NCBI GenBank assembly: GCA_963989385.1
Contig: OZ022515.1
Coordinates: 4,124,803-4,188,802 of the forward strand
From: Ctena decussata
Lineage: Eukaryota; Mollusca; Bivalvia; Lucinida; Lucinidae
Length of the DNA: 64,000 nt
Reading direction: 5' to 3'
Part shown: piece after piece, positions 47,610 to 57,500 of the stretch
How the letters are laid out: each line of letters starts with the position of its first letter
Position numbering within the stretch: the stretch's first letter is position 1
The notes under the pieces: generated by a model
Told to the model about the DNA's origin: nothing
What the model saw: only the letters and a program-made list of their open reading frames with translations
The model's database searches: none
Translations under genes and position numbers: made by a program

Positions 47610-47757
47610 TCTGGTCCTGAAACATGGTTCGTTGTGTCCTAAAACGTGGTCCGTTTTGTCCTGAAATGTGGTCCGTTTTGTCCTGAAACTTGGTCCGTTT
47701 TGTCCTAACCATGGTCCGTTTTGTCTGGTCTGTTTTGTCCATGGTCCGTTTTGTCCA
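47610..47757 (-). repeat. Left terminal array of composite element
   Basis: Tandem ~21-bp units GGTCCGTTTTGTCCTGAAAC. In reverse complement they match the units at 33890-33985 and 47262-47362, so the arrays face each other as inverted terminal repeats. Confidence 0.75.
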
Positions 47758-47779
47758 AGTACCATTCTGAGTAGTCAGT

Positions 47780-48151
47780 ATGGAGGGCTTTTATGAAAAA
47801 TACCAGAATCTGTTTGCGGAACATAGCGCTGGAGCGGAGAATGGAGAATGCTTACTATGGGCGTGGAAAGTGCAGAAAAATGGTTATGGCGCTGTGAAAT
47901 ACAAGTGCCCAGTAACTGGACAGTGGAGATGTACCACAGCTCACAGATTGTGTTTCATGGTTTTCACAAGGCATTTGGATATTGGTGACAGAGATACAAG
48001 CCACCTCTGTCACAATGCCTTGTGTATACGGTCAGACCATTTGCCGGCAGAGCCCCACAAACTGAACAGTGAGCGAATCAAGTGTGTCAACCGTGGCAAA
48101 TGTCAGAGTCATGGGGAATATCCGCTGTGTTTATTGCACCTTAAATTATAA
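47780..48151 (+). CDS. His-Cys-box (I-PpoI-like) endonuclease
   Basis: 123 codons, ATG at 47780, in-frame TGA at 47768-47770 upstream. Residues 22-60 hold 'GECLLWAW', 'NGYG' and 'AHRLC'. Residues 74-117 match the I-PpoI His-Cys box spacing: in 'SHLCHNALCIRSDHL', His75 (the general base, His98 of I-PpoI), Cys77, Cys82 and His87 (zinc site 1; Cys100, Cys105 and His110). Asn96 corresponds to metal-binding Asn119. 'CVNRGKCQSHGEYPLC' gives Cys102, Cys108, His111 and Cys117 for zinc site 2. So catalytic and zinc residues look complete. Shorter than I-PpoI (163 residues). The family cuts double-stranded DNA in homing introns; here it sits in a nuclear multicopy repeat just inside the left terminal array, so a role in moving the element is inferred. 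Confidence 0.8.
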   Translation: MEGFYEKYQNLFAEHSAGAENGECLLWAWKVQKNGYGAVKYKCPVTGQWRCTTAHRLCFMVFTRHLDIGDRDTSHLCHNALCIRSDHLPAEPHKLNSERIKCVNRGKCQSHGEYPLCLLHLKL

Positions 48152-49007
48152 AAATGTATACAGTAATCTGTACACTCGTGTGTAAACCTTTGCAAACAAT
48201 GTAGATCCAGATCAGCCTCTAAGAGTACAAAAGTTGTCGTCTTTGAATTTGTGTGGCATATGGTGCCACTGTCTTGTCTGGGAAGAGGAAGCCACCTTAT
48301 GGTGTGGAATCCATATCTGAACCTAGGATCCATAACCTGGGATCTGTATCTTGACCAGTTACAGTAATTGTCCTAAAAGTGGTTGGAAGCTGGTCTTTCT
48401 TAAAGCTATAAAATGGCTTAGTAAAATGGCAGATCCTGATCAGATTGCTCGTAAAGAAGCAGGCTGATTTGGGTATGCACTTTTGGTTGTGGTACTTCAA
48501 GCTCAGAATTGTGGGTCTAATTACTGTACTTTGTTGGATACATTTTGGAAACATAATTAAATCTGGATTCTAAGTAACAACAATACCAAAGGTTTGGATT
48601 AATTTTTATTAACATTTGATATTTAACAACAAACGGAAGACAAAGGGAGAAACAGACAAGCACGTAAACCGACTTATATCCATTCATTCACAAAAATTTC
48701 AGAAAAGAATTTGGTAAAAGAATTTGGTGAATGTTCAGAAAGAATTTAGAAAGAGAATTTGGTGCCAAATTGAGTACCAAATTGTTTTACTAAATTCATC
48801 ATTATCTCCAAATTCTCATCAAACATAACAGAACAGAATAATAGGAAAGCAAATAACACTATAAGCTGTTGCTAAAGTCACTTCTGATCAGTTCCATGAG
48901 CATGGTTAGATGGAATATGATCCAGCTGTCCTTTTCTGTAGTCTGATTTAACTTTGGTACTTTGCTGAATGAGTTTGAATTCTCTTACTGTTCACCACAA
49001 GGTTATG
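48152..49007. other. Non-coding middle of composite element
   Basis: Between the two convergent gene sets. Near 48200 it contains a scrap of the CAGTG/GATCAGCCT palindrome, and near 48700-48790 AAAGAATTTGGTA-type short repeats. Same in copy 1 (42226-43104). Confidence 0.55.
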
Positions 49008-49427
49008 TTAAACAACTTCCAATCTCTTCGAATAGTTTCTGTGGTAGTCCGCATCCCTGTCTGCTGCGCTCAGAGCGCGCTTTGTACGAGATGAAAGTTC
49101 AATTCCAGGATATTCACATTTCTTAATAGCAGAAGTTCCTGGATCATTATTGACCCTGTGAATTGCTGAAGAACCCCGTCTTTCCATTGTGGCAGAGAAA
49201 TTGACATTCTTTGGGAGTGAAACACTTAGAGCACGGCTAACTGCTTCATATTTCTGAGTATCAGTGTATAGTTTCATTTGTTCTACAGAAGCAACACTTA
49301 ACTTCATTTTCAGTATTTCTAATAGTAAAACCTTGTCATTTTCATTCATGTTTAGGTTATGGATCCTGTTAGATGACAGAAACATGGAGCGATTCCAACA
49401 GTTATTCGTAACACCACCATGGCACAC
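49008..49427 (-). CDS. Unknown protein, minus-strand frame 2, copy 2
   Basis: 139 codons, second copy of 43105-43524 (differences S/N, G/R and S/P). The last part is basic. The 5' end of the frame overlaps the end of the 49402-49770 frame by 26 bases in another phase; the Cys-rich 'SCYDGDCSKCANNSAVCHGG' immediately upstream in this phase suggests the true product runs across. Function unknown. Confidence 0.4.
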   Translation of the reverse strand: MCHGGVTNNCWNRSMFLSSNRIHNLNMNENDKVLLLEILKMKLSVASVEQMKLYTDTQKYEAVSRALSVSLPKNVNFSATMERRGSSAIHRVNNDPGTSAIKKCEYPGIELSSRTKRALSAADRDADYHRNYSKRLEVV

Positions 49428-49770
49428 AGCAGAATTGTTCGCACATTTGGAACAGTCCCCATCGTAACATGACTGTCAATTCCAGAACTTTAGGTAAGAT
49501 CCGCTTAAAGGCAGCCACGTTACCGGCATGATCTTTCATGTGTTCCTTAAGAATTAAGCTGCATCTTGCTTTTACATCCTGACTAAGAACTTTCTGAGCC
49601 TCTTTTCTCTGTCCGCATGTTCGTCCGGGAAACATTCCGTCACTCAAATTGGCCTGATAACACTTTCGAATGGGCAAAAATTGGACTTCTGAATTATTTA
49701 TACCTTTCTTGAGTGCTGTCAACTTCTTAGAGATATGTAATTCTACATCTGACAATATATAAGTGGTCAT
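49402..49770 (-). CDS. Unknown protein, minus-strand frame 1, copy 2
   Basis: 122 codons starting 'MTTYILSDVELHISKKLTAL'. Extends past the copy 1 stop because TGA is CGA here. The extension 'WGLFQMCEQFCC...' is probably the wrong phase of the Cys-rich region. A further frame at 49727-49930 ('MRGTSSPVFISLEIQKQ...') overlaps its start. No known domain. Confidence 0.4.
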   Translation of the reverse strand: MTTYILSDVELHISKKLTALKKGINNSEVQFLPIRKCYQANLSDGMFPGRTCGQRKEAQKVLSQDVKARCSLILKEHMKDHAGNVAAFKRILPKVLELTVMLRWGLFQMCEQFCCVPWWCYE

Positions 49771-50090
49771 GGCTTTTTATCCTGCCACAGATGACATTCT
49801 TGTGTATACCTATATGCAGGTGTGTTCGTGAATTCTGTTGACACTTCAGTGACACTTTACTGGCACTAGTAACAGTTGTTTGCTTCTGAATCTCAAGGCT
49901 GATAAACACAGGACTTGAAGTGCCTCTCATCTTCTTTAGCGTTGGTATGGAAGCTATGAGGGCTAAAATTCAGTAGTTTTTGGATTCCTTTTCATTTTCA
50001 AATTTTAATTATAGAATTTAATTGTTTTTTAAATTCTTTAAGATTTGACTAAATTTTACTATAGACATGCAAGAATTACTTTTTTCTCAT

Positions 50091-50955
50091 TTATTTTGGT
50101 ACAGATAGATAGAAACGTTCCTAATGACTTAGGAAAAGTTTACTTCATGAAAAAATATCAACAAGTAAGGAAGTTATAGCAAAAAAACTACCAAACTTTT
50201 AGTCAAAATGTGGTGTTCAACAAGGTGCGGAAATCAGACTTCTAGTATATCTCTTTAAATGTCTGTCAGATTTCTACAGTTTAAGTAACTGACCTCATAC
50301 TACCAGAACAAGTTCTAGAAAGGAGTAGAAATAGATTAAAAGGCAAAGTTTTGAATGTTAATGCCAAATGAGGGTCTGATATAGGGTGGGGTAATTGTTT
50401 ATACTTTCAGTTTGCGAGGTCATTTTCGCTGATTCAGTCATAGGATTTGGCACAGAGACAGAATTTCTCCTACATTGAAAGGCGTCCTACAGGTAGTGAG
50501 TACTTAATTTTAATTTTTTGAATAATTTGGACTTTTAAGTGAGAACCGTTAAAAGCCACCTTTGTCACAATGCCTTGTGTATACGGTCAGACCATTTGTC
50601 GGGTGAGCCCCACGAACTCAACTGTGAGCGAATCAAGTGTGTCAACCGTGGCAAATGTCAGGGTCATGGGGAATATCCGCTGTGTTTATTGCACCTTAAA
50701 TTATAAAAAGGTATACAGTAATCTGTACACTCGTGCGTAAACCTTTGCAAACAGTTTAGATCCAAATAAGTGTTTAGGGTACAAAAGTTGTCGTCTTTGA
50801 ATTTGTGTGGCATATAGTGCCACTGTCTTGTCTGGGAAGAGGAAGCCACCTTATGGTGTGGAATCCATATCTGAACCTAGGATCCATAACCTGGGATCTG
50901 TATCTTGACCAGTTACAGTAATTGTCCTAAAACACGTTGGAAGCTGGTCTTTCTT
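50091..50955. mobile_element. Composite element, X3-Y3 deleted unit
   Basis: X copy 3 (50091-50550) has two internal deletions joined at short shared words (TGATA at about 50378, GAG at about 50419). It is then joined at about 50552 (AAGCC) to the middle of the nuclease gene, losing the right array, spacer and left array. It ends at about 50955. The order X-Y proves this was once a tandem unit like X2-Y2. Confidence 0.75.
50554..50706 (+). pseudogene. His-Cys-box endonuclease, C-terminal fragment
   Basis: Starts at 'SHLCHNALCIRSDHL' and runs in frame to the same stop as the intact copy, keeping all listed zinc ligands, the catalytic His and the Asn, but with no N-terminus. Substitutions include Pro-Ala to Ser-Gly and Ser to Cys. 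Confidence 0.8.
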
Positions 50956-51200
50956 ATCTAAGGACAAATGGAAAATTTATTATTTTAGGTGTCCCAATTC
51001 TTAAGCACATTACGGTATTTTCACAAAGCAGATTGGGATAAAGTTAATATAATATGAAGTTTTGATACAATTTTATTACCATAATGCCAGGTTTTTTGTA
51101 AAAGCTTCATTTAATATCAGTGTGGGTCACAACTTTGTGCTTTCATAGAAAAAAGTCAGAAAAAAAATATCCCAGGGAATTCCTACTCTTCCTGTCTGTA

Positions 51201-51443
51201 GAAAGTCCATGGACTCAGTAGACAGTCTGGACAATGTCCATGGACTCAGTGGACATTTACCATGGGCTTGGACCAGTGAGTCCATGGACAAAGTCCAGTG
51301 AGACCAGCCAACCTTGACAATGTTCATGGATTCATTGGATATCATCTATGAACTCAGTGGATTTAAAGGTGGACTGGACAATGTCCATAGACAAAGTCCA
51401 CTGAGTCCATGGACTGACTGGTCATTGTCCATGGACTTTGTCC
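51201..51443. repeat. GTCCATGGAC array, left
   Basis: Degenerate units of GTCCATGGACTCAGTGGACA, itself built on the palindrome GTCCATGGAC. The outer end (CTGTCTGTAGAAAGTCCATG) is the inverse of the outer end of the array at 53590-54032. Confidence 0.75.
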
Positions 51444-51704
51444 AGTCTGGTTTGGTTGAAAAATTGAAGTTAAAGTAGCTCATCCCTTGAAATTTAGAGT
51501 AAAATTCTAGTTATTTGAAATAATTATTTCCAAACAATTACTAATATTTAAGTAGACAAGAAAACAATGAACACCATCTAAGTTTCCACCCATATAGAAC
51601 TTATAATTTGACAATTTTAATCATAATTTGGCAACAACACTTTGATCACCAATTAGTGATAATTTTTCAGAATATTATAAACAGAATTACAACAGGACTT
51701 TATT

Positions 51705-53396
51705 AGCTCACCTGAGCCATAGGCTCAGGGTGAGCTATTGTGATCACCCAGTGTCCGTCGTGCGTCGTCCGTCGTGCGGCGTCAACAATTTCTTTAAATG
51801 ACATCTTCTCTGAAACCACTAGGCCTAGGGCTTTGATATTTGGTATGAAGCATTGTCTAGTGGACCTCTACCAAGTTTCTTCAAATGGTGGCCCCAGGGT
51901 CCAAAATGGCCCTGGGGCAGGGGGTCTTAGGTTCGAAACTCAAATATACTTAAAAATTTTCTTCTCCAGAACTGCTTGGCTCAGATGCTTGAAATTTGGT
52001 ATGTAGCATTGCCTAATGGTCCTCTACCAAGTTTGTTCAAATGGTGGCCCCAGGGTCCTAAATGACCCTGGGGCAGGGAGTCCCAGGTTTGAACCATAGA
52101 AATACATAGAAAAATATTCAAAAATCTTCTTCTTCAGAAGTGCATGGCTCAGATGCTTGAAATTTGGTATGTAGCATTGCCCACTGATCCTTTACCAAGT
52201 TTGTTCAAATGATGGCCTCAGGGTCCAAAATGGCTCCGCACCAGGGGGTCCTGGGTTTGAACCATAGAAATACATAGAAAAATATTCAAAAATCTTCTTT
52301 TTCAGAACCGCAAGGCTCAGAGGCTTTAAATTTAATATGTAGCATTGCCTAATAGTCCTTCACCTAGTTTGTTCAAAGGGTGGCCCCAGGGTGCAAAATG
52401 GTCCCTTGGTGGGGAGTCCAAAGTTTGAACCATAGAAATGCAAAGAAAAATATTCAAAACTCTTCTTCTTCAGAACTGCAAGGCTTAGATGCTTGAAATT
52501 TGGTATGATGCATTGCCTAATAGTCCTTTACCAATTTTGTTCAACTGGTGGCCCCAGGGTCCAAAATGGCTCAGCGGCAGGGAGTCCTAGGTTTGAACCA
52601 TAGAAATACATAGAAAAATATTCAAAAATCTTCTACTTCAGAACTTCTTGGCTCAGATGCTTGAAATTTGGTATGTAGCATTGCCTAGTAGTCTTTTACC
52701 AAGTTTGTTCAAATGATGACCCCAGGGTCTAAAATGGCCCGCCCCAGGGGGTCCTGGTTTTGAACAGTAGAAATACATAGAAAAATATTCAAAAATCTTC
52801 TTCTTCAGAAGCACTTGGCTCAGATGCTTGAAATTTAATATGTAGCATTGCCTTGTAGTCCTTTATCAAGTATATTCAAATGATGGCCCCAGGGTCCAAA
52901 ATGACTCCGCAGCAGGGAGTCCTGAGTTTGAATCATAGAAATACATAGGAAAATATTAAAAAATCTTCTTCATCAGAACCACTCGACTCAGATGCTCGAA
53001 ATTTGGTATGATGCATTGCCTGGTGGACCTCTACCAAGTACATGTATGTTCAAATGGTGGCCCTGGGATCTAAAATGGCCCTGGGGCAGGTAGTCTTGGG
53101 TTCAAAATTAATATATACTTAAAAATCTTCTCCAGAGCCCCTTAGTGCAGATGCTTGAAATTTGATATGATGCATTGCCTAGTTGTCCTTTACCAAGTTT
53201 GTTCAAAAATGGCCCCGCACCAGGGGGTCCTGGGTTTGAACCATAGAAATACATAGAAAAATATTCAAAAAATCTTCTTCTTCAGAACCATTTGGAAAAT
53301 GTTGCAAACTGTCAGGTTTGTCCAAATGATGACCCTAGTTTGACCTTTAACCTTTTTGCTCAGGTGAGCGATTCAGGGCCACTTGGCCCTCTTGTT
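51705..53396 (+). mobile_element. Hairpin-ended satellite-bearing element, type C
   Basis: Left hairpin AGCTCACCTGAGCCATAGGC, CTCAGGGTGAGC; right end GCTCAGGTGAGCGATTCAGG, then GCCACTTGGCCCTCTTGTT. About ten units of 168 bp (CCATAGAAATACATAG at 52094, 52262, 52430, 52599). Same ends as type A and B but an unrelated satellite. Preceded by TTTATT. Confidence 0.83.
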
Positions 53397-53589
53397 TAAA
53401 ACAATGTAATTTGTTTTAATGGGATCTGTCTATATAGCAGAGGGCCTAGAGAACAACTATCAGTATAGATGGGCATATTGGCAATGTCCTGAAATATTAA
53501 TAACATGCATTGTGAAATGGATGTTTGCATTCAGTTTGGTCGGGTTGCTATAGTTCTTTACTAAAAAGTGTAGGGGAAACCCAGGAAAA

Positions 53590-54032
53590 ATGTCCAGGGA
53601 TTGAGTGGGCATTGTTCATGGTCTCAATGGACATTTTCCATGGACCCTCATTCCAATACTCAGGTGGGACAATGTCCATGGACAATGTTCACTGAGTCCA
53701 TGGACCCTCATTCCAATACTCAAACTGGACAATGCCCATGAACAATGTCCACTGAGTCCATGGACTTACGACAGACAGGTTCTGTGGGCATTGTTCATGG
53801 TCTCAGTGGACATTCTTCATGGACTAAGTGGACAATGCCCATGGACTCAGTGGACAATGTCCATGGACTCAGTGGACATTGTCCATGGACCCTCATTCCA
53901 GTACTCAGGTGGGACAATGTCCATGGACAATGTCCACTGAGTCCATGGACCCTAATTCCAATACTCAAACGGGACAATGCCCTTGGACAATGCCCACTGA
54001 GTCCATGGACTTACTACAGACTGGCTCTGTGG
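53590..54032. repeat. GTCCATGGAC array, right
   Basis: Units such as GGACAATGTCCATGGACTCA with CCTCATTCCAATACTCA spacers in a longer period. Ends GTCCATGGACTTACTACAGA, the inverse of the left array's outer end. Frames across it are repeat translations, not genes. Confidence 0.78.
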
Positions 54033-54547
54033 CTATGTAACTTGTTTTGGTAGATAAGACAAAAACAGAGAAAAAGCACTGTCCTCTAAAATTCTGGCTA
54101 ACTGGAGCTCCATCATAATATTTTTCTGTATTAAATAAAAAATGTGTTTACAGAAAGTTATGCTTTCATTCCAAATGCATGATTGATTATTGAACAGTGT
54201 CAAGTGAACAATTTGTTGAATATTACAATAAAAACCTTAAATATTGGACAGACATTCAGTCTTAAAGAAGCTGCAGTCTTTTGGGGAATGCAATTTTTAC
54301 AATTCAGTCAAGTTTGATAATCCTAATGGGGCAAGAGCATGGTGTGCAGATTTGAACTGCAATACTAAAATTTATAAGGAAGTAGATCAGATGTCGAAAT
54401 ATTGTTGCTCGCTATAATTTGGAATTATTCCAGGTAGATCAATATGATATCAGAATTATATGCATGGCAATTGTGAAAACCAACTTATTGCAACTTTTAC
54501 TGCCATTTAGCTGATGGTTCATGATTTCAATTTCATAACCCTTCCAG

Positions 54548-55003
54548 AGATAGATGGAGCTCCGGTAGCTCAATGGGTTAAGTAAGCACTGGCCTACTGA
54601 TCTAGAGGACAGGGTTCGAATCCCCCTTGCCGGGCTGCATAGCACAATTGGTAGGGCACCTGACTCATATTGAGTCAGAGGTTCTTGGTTTAAAACCCGG
54701 TCTGGCCACATACTTTTGTTTCTTCTTCTGCTGATTCAAGAAGGGCAGTTGTTGCACTTAGTACTGGTTAACCACTTAGGAGGTCTAAGCCTGCCCAGGA
54801 ATAGTGTAGTTAGGTTAATTGACCGTCCCAACATGACCAGACTGTGGACGTTAAACATCAAATCAATCGATCAATCAGTCAAATCCTGCTTGAGGCAAGA
54901 ATCTTTCCTACCATAAACAGGGTTCCATTGCACACAGCCTTTCATTATCATCCTCCTATCATCCTGATATAACTGAAATACTGTTGAAAAGGACATAAAA
55001 TCA
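54548..55003 (+). mobile_element. tRNA-headed SINE family 2, plus copy, interrupted
   Basis: Head at 54554-54623 with A box TAGCTCAATGGGTTAAG and perfect B box GGTTCGAATCC. The body resumes at about 54896 after another SINE (CCATAAACAGGGTTCCATTG, then CTGATATAACTGAAATACTG and GAAAAGGACATAAAAT). The uninterrupted arrangement is visible in the minus copy at 62058-62235. Confidence 0.7.
54624..54877 (+). mobile_element. tRNA-headed SINE family 1, copy 1 (nested)
   Basis: Head GCATAGCACAATTGGTAGGG, degenerate B box, then GATTCAAGAAGGGCAGTTGT, GTACTGGTTAACCAC and GGACGTTAAACATCAAATC. Flanked by similar words TCGAATCCCCCTTG (54610-54623) and TCAAATCCTGCTTG (54878-54891), an aged ~14-bp target duplication. 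Confidence 0.75.
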
Positions 55004-55019
55004 CAAGTCATCCACCCAT

Positions 55020-55508
55020 CCAGAGATAGATGGATGACTTGCTATTTTATGTTCTAAAATTTTCAACAGTATTTCAGTCATGTATCGGGATGATCAGAGG
55101 GTGATAATGAAAGTCTGTGTGAAGTTAAAGCTTGTTTAGAGTTAGCCGGCCCGCGTAGCGCAATCGGTAGGGCACCTGACTCATAAGTCAGAGGTCCTGG
55201 GTTCGATACCCGGTCTGGCCATATACTTTCGTTTCTCCTTCCGCTGATTCAAGAAGGGCAGTTGTCAGTTACTGGCGAAAGTATGTGCACTTAGTACTGG
55301 TTAACCGCTTAGGAGGTCTAAGCCTGCCCAGGAATAGTGTGGTTAGGTTAACTGACCGTCCCGACATGACCATAGCTGTTTACCGTGGACGTTAAGCATC
55401 AAATCAATAAGTACAATTGTTTAGAGTTAAAAAGATTTCCGCCTCTATGGGGAATCAAACTTGGCCTGCTAGATCAACTTAACCCACTGAGCTATGGGGC
55501 TCTGCCCC
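55020..55508 (-). mobile_element. tRNA-headed SINE family 2, minus copy, interrupted
   Basis: Body 55025-55131 is the inverse of 54896-55003, giving a large hairpin centred near 55015. The head (A box TAGCTCAGTGGGTTAAG on the minus strand, decayed B box) is at 55429-55506, separated by a nested SINE. Confidence 0.65.
55144..55416 (+). mobile_element. tRNA-headed SINE family 1, copy 2, perfect target duplication
   Basis: Head GCGTAGCGCAATCGGTAGGG with perfect B box GGTTCGATACC, an anticodon-arm CTGACTCATAAGTCAG like tRNA-Met but with a short loop, the same body as copy 1, and end ATCAAATCAATAAG. Flanked by TTGTTTAGAGTT at 55132-55143 and 55417-55428, an exact 12-bp duplication, so a fairly young insertion. 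Confidence 0.88.
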
Positions 55509-55604
55509 TTCCAGGGAGAGAGAGGGAAAAGTCAAAGAAGAAAGGATAGATGGGAGATGTGAGTAAGATGCCCACCCCAGCAGTCTGCTCAGGAAACATA
55601 AAAT

Positions 55605-55815
55605 TGACCATGACACAACAAAACCAGCAAAGTGGCATGCGCCCTCCACAAGGACTCATAGATCAGCCTGGACATCCACCAAGTCTATGCTGTGTGCTTA
55701 AAAGGTAGCTTTAGAAGGGTTAGCTACATCCATGTTGACAATGAAGACTCTGATCAGACTGGGCGATCTGAGTCTTCCCTGGTCACTTATGCCACATTGT
55801 TGGTTTTGGTGTAGC
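55605..55815. mobile_element. Foldback 'gagccgcgac' element, decayed copy
   Basis: TGACACAACAAAACCAGCAA at the left, TGTTGGTTTTGGTGT at the right, GACTCTGATCAGACTGGGCG inside. Same family as 58592-58835 but more diverged and slightly shorter. Confidence 0.6.
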
Positions 55816-56493
55816 AGTTGAATTATATACTAGGTCAAAAAAGTTCCTATACATGAAATTTCTTCTGTTGCTATGGCAATTGCAGAAATTAAGAACATAT
55901 ATAGTTTACTAATTTCAAAAGAATATCCATTTGCCTATCGAACAAACTTATTTGTTTTGGTTTTCTAAGACTACACATGCTACAAGGGTCGTTTGAAAAT
56001 GCAAGGGGTAACTTTTCATTTTCACAGTCAGTAACATCATTAAAACTGCTCAAGTTCACAGTTTTTAAAATTGATTTGTGAATAATGATTTCCAAGATTC
56101 TGCGCTCCATACACAAGAGCAAGGCCTTAGGTAAGGCTGCTTGCCAAAGAAATCAAAATTTGACCAATTTGAACCACAAGTCAGGGTACTGTGATTCCTT
56201 TAAAGACTGTTTAAGTGCCACTTTCAGTGGGATTTCCATAGGAAATCGAAATCGTAATGACTAGAGAGCGTGTAACAATTATTCCAATTTTGTCATTATG
56301 CCATGAAAACAGTGACATAACAAAAAGAAACTTTGAAAAGAGACCAACAGGTACACAGGTTCACTCATCATTTAAATGCTCCCAGAAGGCACATGACGCC
56401 TTAATGACGTCAGGTCAACGTCGATGCAATGAAATGATGTGGCATCGACATCAGTACGACGTCATTTTGATGTAATGTGCCAGCTGGGCTGCT
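55816..56493. other. No gene recognised
   Basis: AT-rich sequence without array or motif; a CGTC-rich stretch at about 56395-56465. Confidence 0.4.
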
Positions 56494-56567
56494 GCTGACC
56501 TAAGGTCGGATCAGATACCAAATGCACCCTGCTGACCTAAGGTCGGATCAGATACCAAATGCACCCT
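56494..56567. repeat. Perfect 37-bp tandem duplication
   Basis: GCTGACCTAAGGTCGGATCA plus 17 more bases, repeated without a mismatch at 56531-56567. Contains the small palindrome GACCTAAGGTC. Confidence 0.9.
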
Positions 56568-56680
56568 TTTTTGTGTTGAGGCTGCACAGTGTCAGATGTT
56601 GAAATGCTTGATTTCAAAAGAATCAAACACTCTTTGGGGAATGATACTGGAATTTTTAAATTCTAATGCTGTTTGGTATA

Positions 56681-57308
56681 TACACTACTCAAAATATTTA
56701 AAGGAGCAATTGATATTTTCCCATAGACATTACTACAATATATAGCCAATCCAACGGTTCATAAATTCTACCGCCAGTGGCCGAGAATTTCCCATTCTTT
56801 TACAGCATTTTGAAGAAGGATCAAAGTTTAAGACAACAAGAAATTCAATGAAACTGATGCCCTAGTCATTTCCATGGAACAAAAGTTGGCAGTTTTTGAA
56901 TTTTCTGAAATTCAGGCGTTTTTCTGGAAGTCTTTAGAATCTCAGAAATTTGAGTTAAAACTGATGCTTCCAAACGGGTCACCTTGTAAGACATTGAGTT
57001 GCATAAACAAAATGATTGTTTTCAGTTGTGGCTGAAATTTTCATGATTTTCATCTGTTTGAAAAAATTACAAGTTTTTCCCCAAATTCCATTTTTTACAA
57101 AAATCAGTCCATGGACATGAGCAGGATGGATATTGGATCAAAATTTGTGCTATCAGTAACTTCGATCCTTTAGCTGAAAATTGGCAAATTGATTAGGAAT
57201 TCTTAGTCTTCTTCGATTGAAAGTAAATGACTCTCAAAGTGGGGATACGTTGCACTGTTGTCTATGGAAAAATCATTAGATGCTCCTTTAAATATTTTGA
57301 GTAGTGTA
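56681..57308. mobile_element. 628-bp TA-flanked MITE
   Basis: The left end TACACTACTCAAAATATTTA and the complement of the right end are identical over more than 25 bases (continuing AAGGAGCA), with looser matching (TTTTCCATAGACA) further in. TA at both ends suggests a Tc1/mariner-type target. No coding sequence. Confidence 0.82.
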
Positions 57309-57353
57309 GTATGTTTAATTCATTAACCAAATCGTTTCTTCATATCACACAGG

Positions 57354-57500
57354 AGCGGCTGTAGCGTAGTGGATAACACTCCAGACTACCAATCCAGGGG
57401 TCGCAAGTTCGATCCCCTGCTTCTCCGGTCTTTCGGATGAGACTTTAAACCGAGGTCCCGTCTCCATATGACCTCGTTGGTGGGACGTTAAACCCGAGTT
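57354..57500 (+). repeat. tRNA-derived SINE, third type
   Basis: The head GGAGCGGCTGTAGCGTAGTG continues to a good B box (AGTTCGATCCC) and CTTCTCC, which closes the acceptor stem. The body CTTTCGGATGAGACTTTAAA, GGTCCCGTCTCCATATGACC, GGGACGTTAAACCC is SINE-like. The head nearly folds as a tRNA; the following body argues for a SINE and not a tRNA gene. Confidence 0.7.

Larger units (their letters stand above)
47605..50550. mobile_element. Composite element, copy with intact left end
   Basis: Left terminal array at 47610-47757 (about seven GGTCCGTTTTGTCC units, the inverse of the right array), then the nuclease gene, an ~850-bp non-coding part, the minus-strand frames, and X copy 3, which has lost most of its length and its right array. 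The outermost units on the two sides correspond: both carry GAACCA in place of GGACCA next to TTC(A)G and GAC(A/C)TTCC. Intact size estimated at about 3.7 kb. Confidence 0.72.

Noticed and set aside
53605..54053. Frames rich in Trp, Ser, His and Met
   Set aside because: Translations of the GTCCATGGAC array; no protein is implied.
54554..57428. tRNA genes
   Set aside because: Heads have A and B boxes but imperfect stems or loops and are followed by SINE bodies, some with target duplications.
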